The notes below the pieces were generated by a model. That model was not told the origin of the DNA. It did not search any database and worked only from the letters and a program-made list of their open reading frames with translations. From positions 30,366 through 94,365 of the forward strand of contig JASAND010005314.1 in the NCBI GenBank assembly GCA_030248195.1: a stretch of DNA of 64,000 nucleotides, read 5' to 3'. The translations under genes and the position numbers were made by a program. The number at the start of each line of letters is the position of its first letter. Within the stretch, counting starts at the first letter, position 1. The stretch is from Trissonchulus latispiculum. Taxonomy: Eukaryota > Nematoda > Enoplea > Enoplida > Ironidae. Of this stretch, positions 1 to 11,121 are shown in pieces.

Positions 1-35
1 TTTTATCAAGAGTCAAGGATTTTCTCCTATATATT

Positions 36-576
36 AGAAGAAGAGTAAGCCACTAGAGGGCTCCTCTTCTTGGCATTGCGTAACGGTGCTCCGACCACAA
101 TACGCGAATGTTCCCCCGTTTGGGGGGGTCGACAGGTATACCCCCCTCCGTTTGGTGGGGGGGGGGGGTAGTCGAAAGCGGTCTCCGTTTGGTGGGGGGT
201 AGCCAAAAGTGGTCCCCATTTGGGGGGGGGGGGTCGCTGAAAGTGGTCCCCGTCTGGGGGGGGCGCTCAAGCAGGCTAAGTTTTGCTCATTCTGATTGGC
301 TGTTGGCGACCCCCCCCCAAACGGGGACCAACTTTTGTTAACCCCCCCCAAACAGGGACCACTTTTTGTGACCCCCCCAAATAGGGACCCATTTTCGAAT
401 AGAACAAAAACTACCGTAATCCTCTGCTCTACCCCCCCCCCACCAAACGGAGGGGGGTATGCAATGTCGATTTGGTCGACCCCCCCCCCAATCGGGGGAA
501 CATTCGCGTATTGTGCTCGGAGCACCGTTACGCAATGCAGTGAAGAGAAGCCCTCTAGTGGCTTACTCTTCTTCTT
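36..576. mobile_element. Foldback element with G-tract/C-tract arms
   Basis: The two ends are inverted copies: the segment from about 36 to 118 (start AGAAGAAGAGTAAGCC) reappears reverse-complemented at about 495-576. Inside, the left arm carries repeated blocks of the form GTCCCC-TTTGG followed by 7-12 G, and the right arm carries the complementary C-tract blocks, so the whole 541 bp can fold on itself. It contains no plausible gene; the open frames across it on both strands are products of the G/C tracts and mirror symmetry. I see no clear target duplication. This is a non-autonomous TIR or foldback element of unassigned superfamily. Confidence 0.75.
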
Positions 577-884
577 AATAATAGTGCAATTCTGCACTCT
601 TGCTTTTATGTTGTTCAAACATTCAGCTTACCAGGATCTGCTTTGCTGCAGGTAACTTGGCACTTTTCTAGTGTGCTTTCATAACGAAAATGAGGTGCAT
701 AGGGGCAACCAGTCGATCCTATGCAGGGAACGCACTCGTTCGTCACTCGATTGCAAGCATATTCTAAATACAAGTTCAAACAAAAGAACATTTATACCTA
801 AGTGTATAGACTCACTATTTACTGTATGTTACTGTAAGGGAAGCAGGCATAGGCAAGATTGATAAGCCTGGTATGGGAGATAAG

Positions 885-975
885 CTGATGCCCTGTGGTG
901 TAGTGGGTTAGCACGTCTGTCCCGGGATCAGAAGGGCCGTGGTTCGAATTCCGGCTGCGAAGCCCTTCAAATTTT
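885..975 (+). repeat. tRNA-like sequence, probably a SINE head
   Basis: A box-A-like stretch (TGGTGTAGTGGGTTAG) is followed by a box-B-like GGTTCGAATTCC about 35 bp later, as in RNA polymerase III internal promoters. The implied anticodon loop lacks the conserved T33, the T stem is imperfect and the acceptor ends do not pair, so it is not a functional tRNA gene. A tRNA-derived SINE head or tRNA pseudogene fits best. Confidence 0.35.
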
Positions 976-1109
976 TACTATAAAAAACCTTTTCCAGCCA
1001 TATTTGCTCACCATTTCTCTCTTGTATCTGTTTACCTCTCTCGAACTTTAATTTATTTTTGTTGGAAAAATCTTTTCTCATTTGCTTAAGTGATTAGATC
1101 ATTGCTCAC

Positions 1110-1287
1110 CATGTATTTTGCAGTCAACCAGACACTGGTCCTCAGCATCGTAAAGAAGCGAATGCGATGGACAATTCCCTTCCTTCAAATCACAGGGCAG
1201 ACAATTAAAGTCTTGGCAATAATAAGAAGCTTCAATAGCGGCAATTGTCAAAGCCACCGATATTAACGCATACACCTGCTGCCTCAT
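1110..1287 (-). CDS. Exon of a small secreted six-cysteine peptide
   Basis: On the minus strand an ATG at 1287 opens a reading frame with a clear signal peptide (hydrophobic core VYALISVALTIAAIEA, about residues 5-20), followed by six cysteines within about 35 residues (a C-x4-C-x2-C-x6-C group and a later C-x3-C). The frame runs to a stop at 1099-1101, giving 62 residues, but a consensus GTGAGC donor directly after the CATG at 1110 suggests splicing to a further exon at lower coordinates. Spacing resembles short disulfide-rich secreted peptides, but I do not recognise the family and assign no activity. A complete unspliced peptide is the alternative. Confidence 0.5.
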
Positions 1288-1349
1288 TGCTTTGATTCTG
1301 GCAAAATTGCAAGCAAAAGATTGTTATGGAGAGTCCAATTAAATGATGG

Positions 1350-2960
1350 CAAACGGTATAGTTTTCAAACTTTACTGAGACTTGGATACAATTTACCACC
1401 AAGTGAGATTTAAACAGTTTTTACGGTGTTCGCGGAGCAATCAACACTGAGCGGCAAATGAAGTCATTAATCAAGTCTGTTGTTAACAAGCAACCGTGAG
1501 AATACTGCTTAAAATTTTAATAAATATATGGTTAGAAACTAGTTAGGATTATTCCTGACTTTCGTGATTTATGGTGTTTAAGCCAAAATATTATTTTTTC
1601 AATTAGATCCTGAGATTTTGATGTTTATATTTTGTGTCAGTACATTGCTATGCTCTAATTATTCCGGCTCCATTTTTATAGGCATTGTTTAAATTGTGCA
1701 GCCTTTTTTCAAATGAATGAGACATTACAATGCAAAACTTGTTGTTCTTGGCACTGGCTAGAAGTTGTTTGTAAATAAGATTGAATTTTACAGATTTTTT
1801 ACAAGTTTTTCTATCGAATTCTTATGATATGTGTAGCATATGTATACACTACAAGCATGCATTAGGAGTCACATAAGCGTCAGCATCAATTGTCCCGTTC
1901 CAAATAGAATAATTTATTGTACAAAACAGAGTTATAACCTTCTTCTGATCATACCTACAAGAATGCTGAAAATAGAAAACTGCTGGTGGTTTATTAAGAT
2001 GTCGTCGGCAGAAATTGAGAATCAAAGCAAGATTTACGAAAAGCGCCTCATATTATATACGACCGGTTCTAGAAAAATGCTCAATCTGTCGGTTAAAATT
2101 AAGCCCTTTGAGCCTTTGAATATGTATGTAATCCCAATATTTTTTTCTAATTTCGTATTTATGGCACCTCAAAGTTGCATCGCTTCAAGTGAATAGAATT
2201 TATTTTACTGACAAGCACTTGGCAATCTAATTTTGTCTTCAGATTAGCAGTCTTCAAAGTCTTCAAATAGCAAACTAAACAACATGTAGCAAAGATTCTT
2301 GATTTAGTTCTTTATTGTGAAATTTAATTCTTGTTTGAATTCTGAACACTATTTTTACAATTGTATGTACCTACGAGTTGCGACTTATTAAGCCACACTT
2401 CAAAATGTTGGTCTTGCCGATACCAGCTATCTGCAGAATTTTCTAGACGGTGAGGATTGTTTTTCAAATTTATTAAGAAGAAAAATCTGGAATGCTTTGT
2501 TTAACATATTGTCAGAAATACTGAATTCTGTCATTATCAGTTTCCATATGTTTCCGAACAATTATTCCTTTCATATATTACCTGTTTTAGGATTCAGGAC
2601 TCTGTCAATTTTGAAGACTGTTCCAGAAACAATGGCTCATCGTTTCCTCATAAAAGCCTCAAACTGAAATCTGTTTGCTCAGTGTGTTTGTCAAAAAATT
2701 TGAGGGAGTAAGTCAAATTTGCCCAGAATAAATCTTAGCTTCATGTGCATCCGATCCCCTCAGTGCTTATGAACCAATGGTGTCCAGGTTAATCTGCATT
2801 GTGATTGTGTTTCTACTTTCGTATCTAGACCAAATCACAACTTATCAGCAAAGAGGTAACAATTTTATTGGTATTTACTCTTGCAGCAGAATTAATGGGT
2901 GGACTAAAATTTCTGAAACCGACAATTAACGTTAACATTAACACTTAACATTTTTGTTAT
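1350..2960. other. AT-rich intergenic stretch, nothing recognisable
   Basis: About 1.6 kb of AT-rich sequence with no repeat structure I can see and no frame with splice signals or family similarity. A 118-codon open frame on the plus strand at 1840-2196 has no recognisable domain or compositional signature and is probably chance. Confidence 0.5.
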
Positions 2961-2979
2961 GCTCTTAATCATACGTGTG

Positions 2980-3130
2980 CTTGGGGGGGTTTACCCCCCC
3001 AGACCTGAGCTCACCCCCCCAGAGGGGTCCCTCACCCCCCCCCCAGAATCCGGGTTTTTCCGGTAAAAAACCGGAAAAATTCGGTTTCTCGGCGTCCTTC
3101 GGCCGCCCTGCACCCCCCAGAACTTCCCCT
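2980..3130. repeat. G/C-tract repeat fragment
   Basis: Runs of seven or more G or C alternate with CCAGA-type spacers, followed by CCGGTAAAAAACCGG and a CCTTCGGCCG hairpin. The same style of sequence recurs near 11.55, 29.5, 32.75, 32.87, 34.15 and 63.1-63.8 kb, marking a dispersed family of non-autonomous elements in this genome. Confidence 0.5.
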
Positions 3131-4070
3131 CCTGCACATGTCTGCTCTTAATGTGATACTGTATTCCTTCAGCGGGTAAATACTTTCTACAAATTGATCG
3201 TTTTGTTGTACATATGTAAGTATTGATGCGGTTCGTATCTCACCTATAACACTGGCAGAGGAGGACAAATTAGCAGTTTAACTCCTTTAACCATGTTCAG
3301 GATGATTGAGTTGAAATTGGGATTGAGAAAAGAATTGAGTTAATTTTAATTTATTTTATGGACATTTACGGTCGCAGATCGTGCAATTATAGCCCAATTT
3401 CATTCAAACTTTCAGAAAATAAATCTGGTATATGATAATAAACTTCTTATAAAAACGCCAGCTTTATCACATACATAGACAGTGAGAAACAAAAATTTGA
3501 AGTTCCAGAACTATGAGCAGATAATTATGCCCAGCGACTACAATCATTTTAAAGCTTAACATTGTGTTCTACAACTTTGCTTTTAGACATAAGTCTCTAG
3601 CTCTCATCGTTTTTAGTAATAATTTTTTGAAAAATTTTCGTAGGAAAATTGCTTGTTTTTGACTGGATTTTGCTCAAAACAGGTTTTGTCGGCTTGGTAG
3701 GTACCAGTGTAGATCATAACATAATTAAAGAGCACCTTCGCGCAAAAATTTTTGAGGGAAGATTGCTCCATTACCAATGGGTGGATCTGAAAGATATTTT
3801 GCACACTGTATCTTTGTACAATTTGCCTTGGGCGGTTTTAATAATTAGCTCTATCAGTTTCCAATAAAGAGCAATGATTTTTCAAAGTTGGATAAAATGT
3901 GAAATTTGCAGCATTTGAAAGTGCTTAATTTCTGCATACTAAAATGATGTTTTGACGAAATCAACAAACTGTCCCTGGTTAATTACGTAAGAAACGCACC
4001 GAACATGAACATTTTCTTTTGGCAAAAAATTTACATAAAAGGTTTTGGTCAAATATTGTGGAGTGAATAC

Positions 4071-4810
4071 TTAGAGTGAAACCACTTTTAATATTTTAGT
4101 TTGAGGTGGTGATCCCTTTTGGGCACATATTATTGGTTGACGGTTCAAATCAGGATAAAATTTGATGAAACTTCCCAAAATAAGTTCTTTTAGCATTCTA
4201 ACACCCTCCGCGCAATCGCGCTTCAAAACTTCGACGTCTCCGTTCAGGGCCGTTTTTGCCGGTTTTTTACATTTAGACAGTAGCTGCTTAGCTATGACTA
4301 TATTCATTCGAAAGATCTTATTGAGCTCTACATTTTTGCTTTCTGAAGTACCTTTCTAACATTTCGCTATAGTGAGATAGCTGATTTTCTTATTTTGGCT
4401 TTGAAAACTTGTCATTTTTGCGGAAATCAAATAATCTGCCATTTCTTGAGCTACGCAAGCCGTAAAATTAAACGAAGGGTGTCAATTTGAAGGTCTCGTC
4501 GAGGCCGATTATTCATGGCGTTGTAATCTTCTAAATGCTTTCTCGGACGCTGCTGTTAGAAAAAATGTAGTTTTTACAAAAACATGACCAAATTTTTTCC
4601 AGCGATTGTGGAGCACTTACTATGCAAGCTGGAGGTGTGCCACTTACTAGACGTGTTTTACACAAAAATACCCAGGGACACTTTTTTAGTTGCCCCCCAT
4701 TGATGCTTTCTAGCTAAAGTGGTCGCTTGCCAAGGTTGGCAAATGTAGGCAAAATCTAGGTTGCGCATACATTTTAGTTAATTTCCTTATAACAAAGAGC
4801 GGTTTCATAA
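4071..4810 (-). repeat. Dispersed repeat with degenerate coding relic, copy 1
   Basis: Read on the minus strand this matches, with many substitutions, the plus-strand sequence at about 44811-45210. The shared part includes a 78-codon frame at 4071-4307 containing LKRDCAEGVRMLKELILGSF; in the other copy the corresponding frame is interrupted by a stop. Similarity continues into non-coding sequence (AAATCTAGGTTGCGC near 4750-4770 is the inverse of the match near 44850). It is probably an old mobile element fragment; I do not recognise the protein. Confidence 0.6.
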
Positions 4811-5182
4811 TAATTAAAAATGGTCCCTAGCTAGTTCATAGTATAATTGAATGATGTGGCCGACGCCTCATGAAACAATTTTACTTTATTCCGCAAAAAA
4901 TCTGGAAAATTAAATTATTTCGAAAATGCAGTAGAATAATTTCCGAGAACTAAAGTTAGGGTCACTGTTAGAAAGAGAAAATCTTAAGATCCATTTCGAT
5001 ATAAAAATGGCTACTTAACTCCAAGGAATGAATGAGTAATAAGGATTCAAAGTTGATGTCTCCAAAAGGAATCACCACCTAAATTTGATTTCTTTAATTT
5101 TATTGGAAGTGTTTTTCTTCATGTTATTTTGTAATTGGGACCAATACAAAGCATCACGTGAGTTTTAAGATTCTGATTTTAG

Positions 5183-7118
5183 CCTTTTTCTACGGCTATG
5201 GAAGGCCGTTCAATTTGGCACGAATTAAGCCGCCAGCAGTACAGGAAAAGCGATCGCATTCTGTGAAGGTATTGGTGGACGGTTGCCAAGACCAGGCTGA
5301 TAAAAACAGACAACAGGTAGTTTTATTAATTACATAAATTTAAGGTGACTTGATTCTTAAACTAAAGTAGGACAAGTTTTAGACATACTACTATATGTAT
5401 TGTCATATTCTGTTATTCTTGACACGGAGGAGTTGTTTGAGAAGTTAGCTTCAGATCACTACTTTCTGTTGCCAGTCTTGGCTTGACAAAAAGTTACGTA
5501 ACTGTGAAAATTTTACACATTTAATACAAGCAAAATTTGCTTCAACTAACACTTAAGGGGGGGGGTGTCGTGACTTTTCGACCATCTCCGATTTTTCTTA
5601 TTTTCACATATTTCTCCAGTCCCGCGTCGCGTACGCAAAAATAATTGCGTCAAAATTCGATTCATTGCAGCATTGTAAGCGTATTAACAGAACATTACCG
5701 GTAAATCGGTTTCCGAAAAAATCAATCCAAATTCGTTTCTAAAGTTTCACTAAAGTTTACGATATAAATCATTTTAAATTCAACTATAAGTCCCGGCGTT
5801 ATTTGTAACTCAAATTTTGCTTCAATTAGTAAAAAATCAAGACTGACACTACTCCTAACCGGTTTAGAACCAAGTGGAGTGGGGCGCACGCCAAAAAATA
5901 TGAAGGGCGCTACAAGAGTTCGTAATTGTGCTTCGTTTAATCGACACCTGGTTAAACGCCTGAAAGAAAATAGTTGAATAACAGTGAATGATTACTGAGT
6001 ATACGGAATTAACAAAATCAAGTACGCGAATTGAACTGGGCAAAAAAGACTCTTGTTCGCACAGTTCGCATACCCACGAAATCAGGTGTTTACTTGTCTG
6101 CTTATTCTTGAAGTCACCACCAAACGCATTGTGTTTTGTCAGTTACTGTTTTGTTTCCGTATATAACCTTTCTTGCCCTGAAAATGTTTTTGAAAAGTAC
6201 AATGAGGGGGAAGTTGTCACTTTTAGCGAGCAGTGCGACTTTTCTTATGCCTTGAAAAGCGTAACTCAATCAGAGGACTTCAACATTCTTCACTAGCTGC
6301 TAATAACATCACTGCATCAGAAAGTTCACCTGACAATAGTTCAGGTTAGTTCGCCTTTAGTTTGAATACCATAATTATGAAAAAACTGTTATGAAATTTA
6401 ATAATTGTTTATTAATATTAATTTACAAGCGAATGTAATGAAGGCTTGGTTTATGGATTGCCTTGCCCTACTCAACCATTAATCGTGTCCTTAATTTATG
6501 GCTCTTTCCGATGTTCTTCTTAATCATATAAAATTCAATGACTGATTTCTGATGCAAAAACACAAACAAGTAGGCCCCTAAACGGGACATTATCTCGCCA
6601 CGGAAAGGAGAGAATAAATTTCCTGCCGTACAGTAATTTCAGAAAAGATGTAACTCGTTACAGTTACAATGTTGTATAAAGTGTGTGTGTAAAGTGCAGC
6701 AATTAAATATAGAATTTTCGTAGTATGTTCTTCAGGCAGCCATGAGTCTTTCAACGTTCGCCAAACCAGACAGTATCCTGGGGCAGCTCCAGCACCCTAT
6801 GGTCAGCATCCTCCACCACCGCCACCTCCGCCTCACTATGGACATTATCCCCCACCGCCACCTCCGCCTCATTATGGATACCACCCCCCGCCTTATGGAC
6901 ACTATCCACCTCCACCACCACCACCATACTATGGCTACCACCCTCCCCCGCCCCCACCTCCAGGATACGGGTACCATCCTCCCCCTCCCCCTCCACATTA
7001 CGGACAGCCCCCTCCACCTCCTGCCAATCCAGCGCCAGCCCCAGCACCAGCGCCAAGTCCCAGCAACTACAACAGTCCCTTTGGAAATAGAGGAGGAGGG
7101 AACAGAGGTGGTGGATGA
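5183..7118 (+). CDS. Pro/Tyr/Gly-rich protein, gene 1 of a tandem pair
   Basis: Proposed exons are 5183-5316 (tentative), 6227-6344 and 6736-7118. Each is bounded by AG and GT and phases agree (exon 1 ends in phase 0; exon 2 is 118 nt and ends in phase 1; the last exon supplies two bases and runs to TGA at 7116-7118). The last exon encodes repeated HYGHY/YGYH units between runs of six to eight prolines, then an APAPAP stretch and a Gly/Arg/Asn tail. Exon 2 contains LCLEKR, shared with the next gene at the same position in an exon of identical length. The upstream start is not identified. Low-complexity HYG/P repeats occur in secreted or matrix-type proteins and in RNA-binding tails; no domain decides between these. 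Minus-strand and other-frame open frames here are shadows. Confidence 0.6.
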
Positions 7119-7586
7119 TAAATAAGAAACCCAGAGCTCTGACTCTTGGAACATGAAATAACTCTGACAATTTGGTTTAATGTCATAGTGACAGTAACCA
7201 ATAGGAAGTTTGGTCCACTGGTTCTGATGTCAAAAAGATAGCACAATCTCTCATGTATAGTGGACAAGCTTGCTATTGTTTGCTATTATGTGCTTTGCTT
7301 TGGTTGTAAATTGGTAATTGTGATGACGTAACCGTAAACCAATGCGTTTGGTGGGGACATGTCGGATGAGTTCCAGTGGCCATTGCTTCACATTAAATTT
7401 AAGGCATCGAGACAACAAAACGCATATTAATAACTACTGTATAAAAGCCACAAAGCATTAGCATTGTAGATACAGGTCATATCAGACTTATATGTACTTG
7501 GCTTAGCAGAGCTCATAAGTGCAACCAACTTTATTAATTTTATTCGCTGATTGGGCAATATATATTGGCAAAACATCTTTTTACAG

Positions 7587-8097
7587 AGGTCACTTTCTGT
7601 AACACTTTGTCTTGAGAAACGAGAGCTGCACCAGAATGTTACTGGTCCGAAACCTCCTGCAAAACTCAATGGAGATTCATCTAAAGAACGGTGGAAGCGA
7701 CCAGGTACTAGTTTTGTATTACGGAATAAAGTCAGTTTTTCTTTAATAAGTTTTAAATCCAGCATTCAACAAAACTGATTTCAACATTTCTATGTAATTT
7801 TGGCTTATGTTTGTAACTTCTGTTACTTTTATAGAAGAGTTTCACAGACACATGATGGAAGGAATGCAAGCATTACGAGATCGTCAGCACTACAAAATGA
7901 ATCCAACAACAACCCAAGCTCCACCCCCGGCTCCATACTACCCGCCGGCTCCCTACTATCCTGCACCAAGCTATGGATATCCTGGATATGGACACTATCC
8001 CCCTCCGCCACCGCCAAACTATGGATATCATCCCCCGCCTCCTCCAGCGCCTGGTTACGGACACGCTCCTGCTCCTTATGGCGGTTATGGTCGTTAA
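7587..8097 (+). CDS. Pro/Tyr/Gly-rich protein, gene 2 of a tandem pair
   Basis: Exons 7587-7704 (118 nt, starts phase 0, ends phase 1) and 7835-8097 (two bases complete the codon, stop TAA at 8095-8097) are joined by a GT/AG intron. The protein has a charged segment (LCLEKRELHQN, KERWKRP, then EEFHRHMMEGMQALRDRQHY), followed by repeats of APYYPPAPYYP, YGYPGYGHYP and PPPPPPNYGYHPPP ending in GGYGR. Exon lengths, phases and the LCLEKR motif match gene 1, showing a segmental duplication. No separate upstream exon was found between 7119 and 7586, so these exons may instead be alternative 3' exons of a single gene sharing exon 5183-5316. Confidence 0.65.
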
Positions 8098-8514
8098 TAA
8101 CGGCAATTCTGCTGTTCTATGAAAACTATATATGCATACTACTGTACAGCAAGACAATACAAAGAATCTGTATATACAATATATGTATACACCACTGACA
8201 TAAGATAACTGTAGTATCTGATGTGTATGATAATTAAAATTGCTAGTCGACTACGTAGTTTCAATTTAAATTACTTTTCTACAGCATGTACAATTCTGTT
8301 CGCAAAGACTTTACACTTTAAGTGTTTTGATTACTTCAACGATACCCTCTCTTGTAAATTGCATCGGCGTCCATTGTATGACCGACACAAGTAATAGCAT
8401 TTTACTACTGTTCACAAATTAATTTACTAATTTACAATTACCACTATTTACTAGTGAACCCTGTACCAATTGTCAGATATCTGGGTCTCTTCCACTTTGT
8501 CACTATTACCTGAA

Positions 8515-8520
8515 AATAAA
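8515..8520 (+). promoter_or_regulatory. Candidate polyadenylation signal for gene 2
   Basis: An AATAAA hexamer lies about 420 bp after the stop codon of the second Pro/Tyr/Gly-rich gene, on the same strand and before any other feature. Confidence 0.35.
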
Positions 8521-8529
8521 AACAAATGT

Positions 8530-11000
8530 AATAAGTGTTGAAATTTCAAACTTGTAAAAACCACAAATTGCAGATTATTTAATTATCCATTAGCTAATCT
8601 CCAAACAATTATTAATTAACTTTTGCTTTCGATTTTTTATTATAACTTTAATCTTTGGTTGAAACCTTGCAACTGCCGGATACCCGCAACTTTACCTTTT
8701 AAATTAAATTAGAAAAGCAAGTTTATCTATGCCACCGAGATTGAAATTTAGACGTCTCACACGAAAGAGTTCGCAATCTATCTATTATCTAAAGGTTTAG
8801 CGAATTTGTTCGGTATAGGCTTAACCGCACCTTAGATCATGAAGATCCGCATATTAAATTATCTTCAGTAGTTGTCCAGACATAAAAAATAAACAACATT
8901 CCTGCATTCTATCCTTCAACAATAGCTAGGAAAGGAATAGGAAATAGCAATAGGCAATTTGTGGAAAAGTTTAAAACTACAACATAACATGAAAGACGAA
9001 GTCAGTTTTAAAAATCATGAAACAGCCAATTTACATTGATGAAAACTGATGGCTAATGTCCCTTGTAAAATACACCACACTTAGAAAATTCATACCTAAA
9101 GAAGAATCTCTTGTGAACAAAATTTTAGAGGGGTATCCTATAGATGGAAGGGGTCTGCGATTGCGATATTAGTACCTAACCCCAAAAACCAAGCGATCTT
9201 CCTGGCTCACTCCTCCACAACGGGTCCTTCTTGAGAAGAAGATTCTGCCTTTTCTTTTCGTTTCTCCCATTGACTTTGTATCTGGGAAATTTCTCACCCA
9301 TATTCCGTTAAAGTTTTGTGTTCCGAGGCCAGTTTTCCAGTTCCTCAAGTGTGGGGCATAAAATTGAATGCCGTCGTTTTCTGAAGTTGCTTTGTTCAAA
9401 TTCCGTAGGTTAAGTTATGATTATGAACTGAAGTCGATCTCTGCTGTTGTGAACCCTGACATAAACGACTGTTATTTAGGGTGAAAGTACTGGTTAATTT
9501 CCTCAAAACAATGTTTCAGGCACTTTCTGATACCCTACTTGAACCAATAGTACGTACGTACCGTATATACATAGGTACCAGTTGGTGAATTACCCAATGA
9601 AGTTATTTATCAATTAAGTTACCCAAATAATTGTTGGAGAAGCTGCCACGAAATAGATAACATACTCGACCTCAGAGGACTCAAGCTTCAGACAGCCTTA
9701 CCGTCTCATGTTAAGATAAAGCAAGCAAAGCACCCCCATCAGTAAAACAGGAGGTTCTCAAATCTTTTCATGCGTTTGTTTGTATCCAGAACTCGATAAC
9801 TGTGGCTGCATGACGTGACTATGTGGCGGATCTTTTCTACCAGTCACTTCAAGCGTCATGATATGCTTGCTTATAATGTGTATATCTGTACCCCGGTAAT
9901 CAAATTTCTCTCTTTTAATCGGGTGTACTAGGGGCGGGGTGGTCCTCTTGGCTTTTCTCAAAAATTTAGACTGAAATTTGTGTGTATGCTACATCCTATA
10001 TCCACAATATGGGTATCAATCAAAAGCTGACGACAAGGTGAACATGCTCCTAATAGATCTAAGTCCAGACAACGAGAATCCAAGAAACCCCATCAAAAAT
10101 TCTGTAAAAAATGTAAGTTAAGACCCCCAAAGAAAAAAGGCAGCAGGAAGTGAGTGGAGGGGGGAATTACATTTCCATATCGCTCTTATCAGATAAAACT
10201 TATTTATCCGATAAATCTATTCGATCTTATCAAACAAATCAAAAGCAGAGGCAAAACAGAGATATGAAAAAATAAAAATAAGTAGATTAATAAGAGAAAA
10301 TACTATACCTAATATCCAGTAACGAAAGAAACGGGCTGCACATAGCCCTTATAGGAAACCTCAGTCGAAAGCATAAGATCCCCTTGGTTTATTCTATCAG
10401 TAACCTATGTGGGTAGTCCATGACATAGTTAGACTTGGAATATGGTAGGTGAGGTTAACACTGATACGGTTTTCGAAGGCAACTAAAGTTGATGCGATGA
10501 TGACTTTAAAGAGTAAGGAGTTACAAATAGGGATCGCTTTAGCTGTAAAGAAGATAAATCGTTGACCGGATCTTACTGTATAGGTTGTCGCAATATTGAT
10601 GATCATTTATTGCTAAGGTTAAGTTCAGTTCATACTCAATACAGTTCAGTGAGGTTCGGGAGTATTTTGCTGTGAACGATTTAGTAGGTTAATTTAAGGG
10701 CGGCAATAAGTTAGCATACTTTTAAAGGTTGCAATTTTAATATATACTTCCAATATATCCTTATAAGTAAGAAAGCTCGGTTGTTTTGATTTTTGATTCG
10801 AATCGAATCAAAACTGTTTGGATGCGACTTTTGAATTTTTATTTCTGATTAATTGAACTGAATCAAATCATATAATTTTTGCAGCAAAAAACTCGAACTG
10901 AATAAAATCTAATTGCAATGTTGAAGAAAAAATTGAACTACATTCAATCAAAACTATAGTCCATGAATCAGTAATTCTGATTTTAATGCCAATCCCCAAA
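8530..11000. other. Intergenic stretch without recognisable gene
   Basis: About 2.5 kb of AT-rich sequence. A 76-codon minus-strand frame at 9169-9399 has rather even amino-acid usage (it contains YAPHLRNWKTGLGTQNFNGI) and could be a piece of a mobile element or gene, but I recognise no family and see no supporting splice sites. Nothing else stands out. Confidence 0.4.
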
Positions 11001-11003
11001 ATT

Positions 11004-11115
11004 ACCTAATAATTAGTTATAGGTTAAACCACTCAACGGAAGTTTGAGGCCAACTAATTATTCTACCTAGGCAAGGTTTCCGTTACTAAAACTGGCCCAC
11101 CTTGCTCCTCAAATC
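11004..11115. repeat. Direct repeat, copy 1 (next to the gag-like relic)
   Basis: This sequence (core CTACCTAGGCAAGGTTTCCG) recurs in the same orientation at 15222-15320 with few changes. It lies just past the end of the gag-like reading frame, so it may be the untranslated or terminal part of that element. Confidence 0.65.
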
Positions 11116-11121
11116 GAATCC

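Noticed and set aside
34..655. Open frames of up to 194 codons on both strands in the first 650 bp
   Set aside because: They consist of Gly/Pro runs from G and C tracts and mirror each other because the segment is an inverted repeat.
885..975. A functional tRNA gene
   Set aside because: Box A and B are present, but the anticodon loop, T stem and acceptor pairing are wrong for a tRNA.
1840..2196. 118-codon plus-strand frame as a gene
   Set aside because: No family similarity, signal, repeats or splice context; AT-rich sequence gives such frames by chance.
6732..7267. Arg/Trp- and Val/Glu-rich frames opposite or offset to the proline-rich exon
   Set aside because: They are other-frame readings of the CCN/TAY repeats. 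The frame with HYG/PPP repeats fits splice phases and matches the paralogous gene.
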